Under the pieces are notes generated by a model, which ran no database searches, had not been told where the DNA came from, and worked only from the letters and a program-made list of their open reading frames with translations. From UBA6170 sp942491385 (GTDB taxonomy: Bacteria > Chloroflexota > Anaerolineae > Anaerolineales > Anaerolineaceae): a DNA stretch of 64,000 bases. Of the stretch, positions 61,701-64,000 are shown piece by piece. The translations under genes were made by a program, and so were the position numbers. Each line of letters begins with the position of its first letter. Position 1 is the first letter of the stretch. The DNA lies in assembly GCA_942491385.1 (NCBI GenBank), contig CALOAF010000006.1, positions 62,001-126,000 of the forward strand, written 5' to 3'.

Positions 61701-61803
61701 ATTACCCTCTCAAGATTGAAAAAAATCCAATCGTATATAATTTGAGTTAATTACATTTTCATATTTTACTATGAAATTCAATGAGATTATCGATAATCTG
61801 GAT

Positions 61804-62196
61804 TTAGATCCTGGAATTAATTAATCTTAATTCACCAGTCGTTCGTTTGATCAGGTTATTAATCAGTGCGATCAGAGAAGTTGTTGTTACAGGTTTAATT
61901 AGGTAACCATCTGCACCCGCATCAAGTGCTTCTGCAATCATCGCAGGGCTATCCACTGCTGAGAGGATAAGGATGGGAATTTGATTAGTCTCTTTAATAC
62001 GTTGACAAACTTTCCAACCATCTAATTCGGGCATTAATAAATCCAGAATGATTATGTTCGGTCTGTAAGTTCCTAGGTTGTCAAGCCCTGCCTGGCCATC
62101 ATTCACTACTTTTACTTCCATCTGGTTAGAAGATAAAATTATTCTTAATAAATCTGTCATAGCAGGATCGTCATCAATGACTAAAACTCTATGCAT
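61804..62196 (-). CDS. Single-domain response regulator
   Basis: The 130-residue receiver domain has the acidic pair in VLVIDDDPAM, the phosphorylated Asp in NIIILDLLMPELDGW, Ser/Thr in ILSAVDS and the conserved Lys in LIKPVT. There is no output domain. The start is ATG 62196 with GGAGG ahead (MHRVLVIDDD). No histidine kinase is near, so it is an orphan that probably signals through another protein. Confidence 0.9.
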   Translation of the reverse strand: MHRVLVIDDDPAMTDLLRIILSSNQMEVKVVNDGQAGLDNLGTYRPNIIILDLLMPELDGWKVCQRIKETNQIPILILSAVDSPAMIAEALDAGADGYLIKPVTTTSLIALINNLIKRTTGELRLINSRI

Positions 62197-62401
62197 AAAT
62201 CCTCCAGCATTTAAATTCATCAATTATTTCGAAGGTAACACTTCATGCATTTAATTTACCCAAAAAAAAGGGTTTGTGGTTAATCCTAGCAAATTTGTAA
62301 TGTTAAAAAAAACGATTTTTGCATTTCAATAAATTACTGAATTAATTCTATTAGGTTTTTGTCTGATTCATACATTAAAAAATAGGAATCAATAGCCTTT
62401 A

Positions 62402-62410
62402 TGGTAAAAT
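62402..62410 (+). promoter_or_regulatory. Extended -10 promoter element before ppdK
   Basis: TGGTAAAAT, extended -10 with one mismatch, about 77 bases before the ppdK ATG. The remainder of the 62197-62486 gap is AT-rich without other recognisable structure. Confidence 0.35.
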
Positions 62411-62486
62411 TATCGATTAGTGCGATTTTTTGCAGACCAATAGGTTTGTTTAATCTGAAAAAATAATTTTTCTTTAGGAGGAATAA

Positions 62487-64000
62487 ATGGCTGAAAAAAA
62501 ATGGGTTTATCTATTCCACGAGATCAATCAGGCAATTGACGCTGTCGATGGTGATTGGGAAGGTGTTCGTGGTCTATTGGGTGGCAAGGGTGCAAATCTC
62601 GCTGATATGACGAGGATTGGTGTTCCTGTCCCCCCTGGGTTTTCTATCACGACAGAAGCATGTAATGCATATCAAGTGAACAAAGAATTCCCAATAGGTT
62701 TGTGGGATCAAATTCTATCTTCAATGAAAGATGTCGAAAAATCCACCGGAAAGGTTTTCGGGGGAACCGATAATCCATTATTGGTATCCTGCCGCTCTGG
62801 AGCAAAATTCTCAATGCCTGGCATGATGGATACTGTTTTGAACATTGGATTGAATGATGAAACTGCTCAGGCAATGGTGAAATTAACTGAGAACGAGCGA
62901 TTTGTTTATGATTCTTATCGCCGCCTTGTCCAGATGTTTGGTTCTGTGGTTTTAGGGATTTCTGATGAAGCTTTTGAAAAAGTATTTGATGGCTTCAAAT
63001 CTCAAAAAGGGATTGTGGCCGATACTGATCTTTCAACCGAAGATTTAAAATTCTTAACAGAAGAATTCAAGAAAGTCGTCCGGAAAGAAATGGGTTACGA
63101 TTTCCCACAGGACCCTTACGATCAAATGAAACTTGCAACTGAAGCTGTTTTTCGATCATGGATGGGTAAAAGAGCGGTGGATTACCGCCGTGCTACAGAT
63201 ATCGCCGACGATTTAGGGACAGCAGTCAATATTCAAACAATGGTCTTCGGAAATATGGGTTGGGATTCTGGTACAGGGGTAGCATTCACCAGAAATCCAG
63301 CTACAGGTGAGAAAAAACTCTACGGAGATTACCTTCTGAATGCCCAGGGTGAAGATGTTGTCGCCGGTATCCGTAATACAGAACCGATTCAACATATGGC
63401 ACAAACATTACCGGATGCATACAAAGAATTTATCGAGATCGTAAACAGACTTGAGAATCATTATCAAGATATGCAGGATGTTGAATTTACCATTGAACGC
63501 GGTAAATTATGGATGCTCCAGACTCGGAATGGGAAAAGAACAGCCAATTCAGCTGTAAAAATTGCTGTCGATATGTTTGATGAAAAATTAATCGATAAAC
63601 GTACGGCTGTATTGCGGGTAACACCAGAGCAGGTTGATACGTTATTGCACCCACAGTTTGATCTGGAAAATAAAAATTCCGCCAAAGAAAGTGGTCGCTT
63701 CTTCTGTAGCGGTGTGAATGCATCTCCTGGCGCAGCAGTGGGTCAGGTATATTTTGATGCGGATACAACCGAACGTATGGCAAAAGAAGAGCACCAACAA
63801 ACGATTATGGTGCGACCTTTCACAAAACCTGATGATGTCCATGGTATGCTGGCTGCACAGGGTATCTTAACCAGTGAAGGTGGTGCTACATCGCATGCTG
63901 CTGTGGTAGCACGTCAATTTGGTGTACCGTGTGTGGTTGGTGCCGCTGCAGTGAAAATCGATCTTGATCGCCGCGTGATGAATGTTGGTGAAGTTGTTGT
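62487..64000 (+). CDS. ppdK: Pyruvate, phosphate dikinase (3' partial)
   Basis: The frame is open from ATG 62487, behind AGGAGGA, to the right edge, so about 504 N-terminal residues are seen. The N-terminal ATP-grasp part reads GGKGANLADMTRIGVPVPPGFSITTEAC, SCRSGAKFSMPGMMDTVLNIGLND and TGVAFTRNPATGEKK, and the phosphohistidine domain has GGATSHAAVVARQFGVPCVVG with the swivelling His. It interconverts pyruvate plus ATP plus phosphate with PEP, AMP and PPi, important in anaerobes with PPi-linked glycolysis. PEP synthase is excluded by the SMPGMMDT motif. Confidence 0.97.
   Translation, partial: MAEKKWVYLFHEINQAIDAVDGDWEGVRGLLGGKGANLADMTRIGVPVPPGFSITTEACNAYQVNKEFPIGLWDQILSSMKDVEKSTGKVFGGTDNPLLVSCRSGAKFSMPGMMDTVLNIGLNDETAQAMVKLTENERFVYDSYRRLVQMFGSVVLGISDEAFEKVFDGFKSQKGIVADTDLSTEDLKFLTEEFKKVVRKEMGYDFPQDPYDQMKLATEAVFRSWMGKRAVDYRRATDIADDLGTAVNIQTMVFGNMGWDSGTGVAFTRNPATGEKKLYGDYLLNAQGEDVVAGIRNTEPIQHMAQTLPDAYKEFIEIVNRLENHYQDMQDVEFTIERGKLWMLQTRNGKRTANSAVKIAVDMFDEKLIDKRTAVLRVTPEQVDTLLHPQFDLENKNSAKESGRFFCSGVNASPGAAVGQVYFDADTTERMAKEEHQQTIMVRPFTKPDDVHGMLAAQGILTSEGGATSHAAVVARQFGVPCVVGAAAVKIDLDRRVMNVGEVV

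Noticed and set aside
1..64000. CRISPR arrays, insertion sequences, prophage or integrative element
   Set aside because: No direct-repeat arrays, transposase, integrase or phage genes were found. The only tRNA gene, at 14668, shows no repeat of its 3' end nearby.

Overview
The window is about 64 kb of an AT-leaning bacterial chromosome with dense ordinary gene packing. I infer an anaerobic member of the Chloroflexota, probably Anaerolineae-like. The reasons are: lipoproteins and surface proteins with Thr-Pro-rich linkers, a tandem-HTH RodZ-type protein, a ribosomal L31 fused to an RNA polymerase alpha-CTD-like domain, an M23 peptidase with HxGxE, and a set of B12, selenium and anaerobic purine genes. 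No phage, insertion sequence, CRISPR array or integron is visible. Taxonomy is inference; no rRNA gene is present.

Layout. 1-5.2 kb: one-carbon/methionine genes (C-terminal part of a MetH-type protein broken by an apparent one-base frameshift, a homocysteine methyltransferase/MTHFR fusion, a degenerate CoaBC-like flavoprotein). 5.3-14.6 kb: metallophosphoesterase, DUF4349-type lipoprotein, GH36 alpha-galactosidase, beta-lactamase-like serine hydrolase, M23 peptidase, FTCD, SRAP protein. 14.6-18.5 kb: tRNA-Glu, RsmI-like methyltransferase, a Fur-family regulator divergent from a ZIP zinc transporter with a palindrome between them, and two membrane proteins. 18.5-27.1 kb: rimO-rodZ, rplI, a CPA2 antiporter with a small PII-like partner, methylmalonyl-CoA mutase large subunit with epimerase, and an MFS carrier. 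27.3-32.1 kb: uvrA, an SDR, folD.

32.2-50.6 kb is the main accessory block, all on the + strand: an 8-oxoguanine/guanine-type deaminase, adenine deaminase, a HutC/GntR regulator, YgeY, YgeW, carbamate kinase, a BMP-type nucleoside ABC transporter (lipoprotein, double ATPase, two permeases), a threonine-synthase-like PLP enzyme, a GT2 glycosyltransferase, a second unusual PLP enzyme, an unrecognised protein and a dihydropyrimidinase. The set resembles the ygeW-X-Y-hyuA-yqeA-ssnA anaerobic purine/urate-type cluster of enterobacteria, but YgeX is absent and two other fold-type-II PLP enzymes sit in the block. Palindromes of the form TTGTC-N-GACAA lie around the first promoter and upstream of the second half, which suggests that the local GntR protein controls both.

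50.6-64 kb: a three-gene membrane module built from complex-I antiporter-like subunits without any redox subunit, a coiled-coil protein, SelB, a strong promoter with a structured leader before rplU-rpmA-L31/alphaCTD, then tdk-hpt-cca, a zinc-ribbon protein, a lone response regulator and the start of pyruvate phosphate dikinase, which runs off the right edge. Functions were assigned by eye from motifs and family memory; no database search was run.
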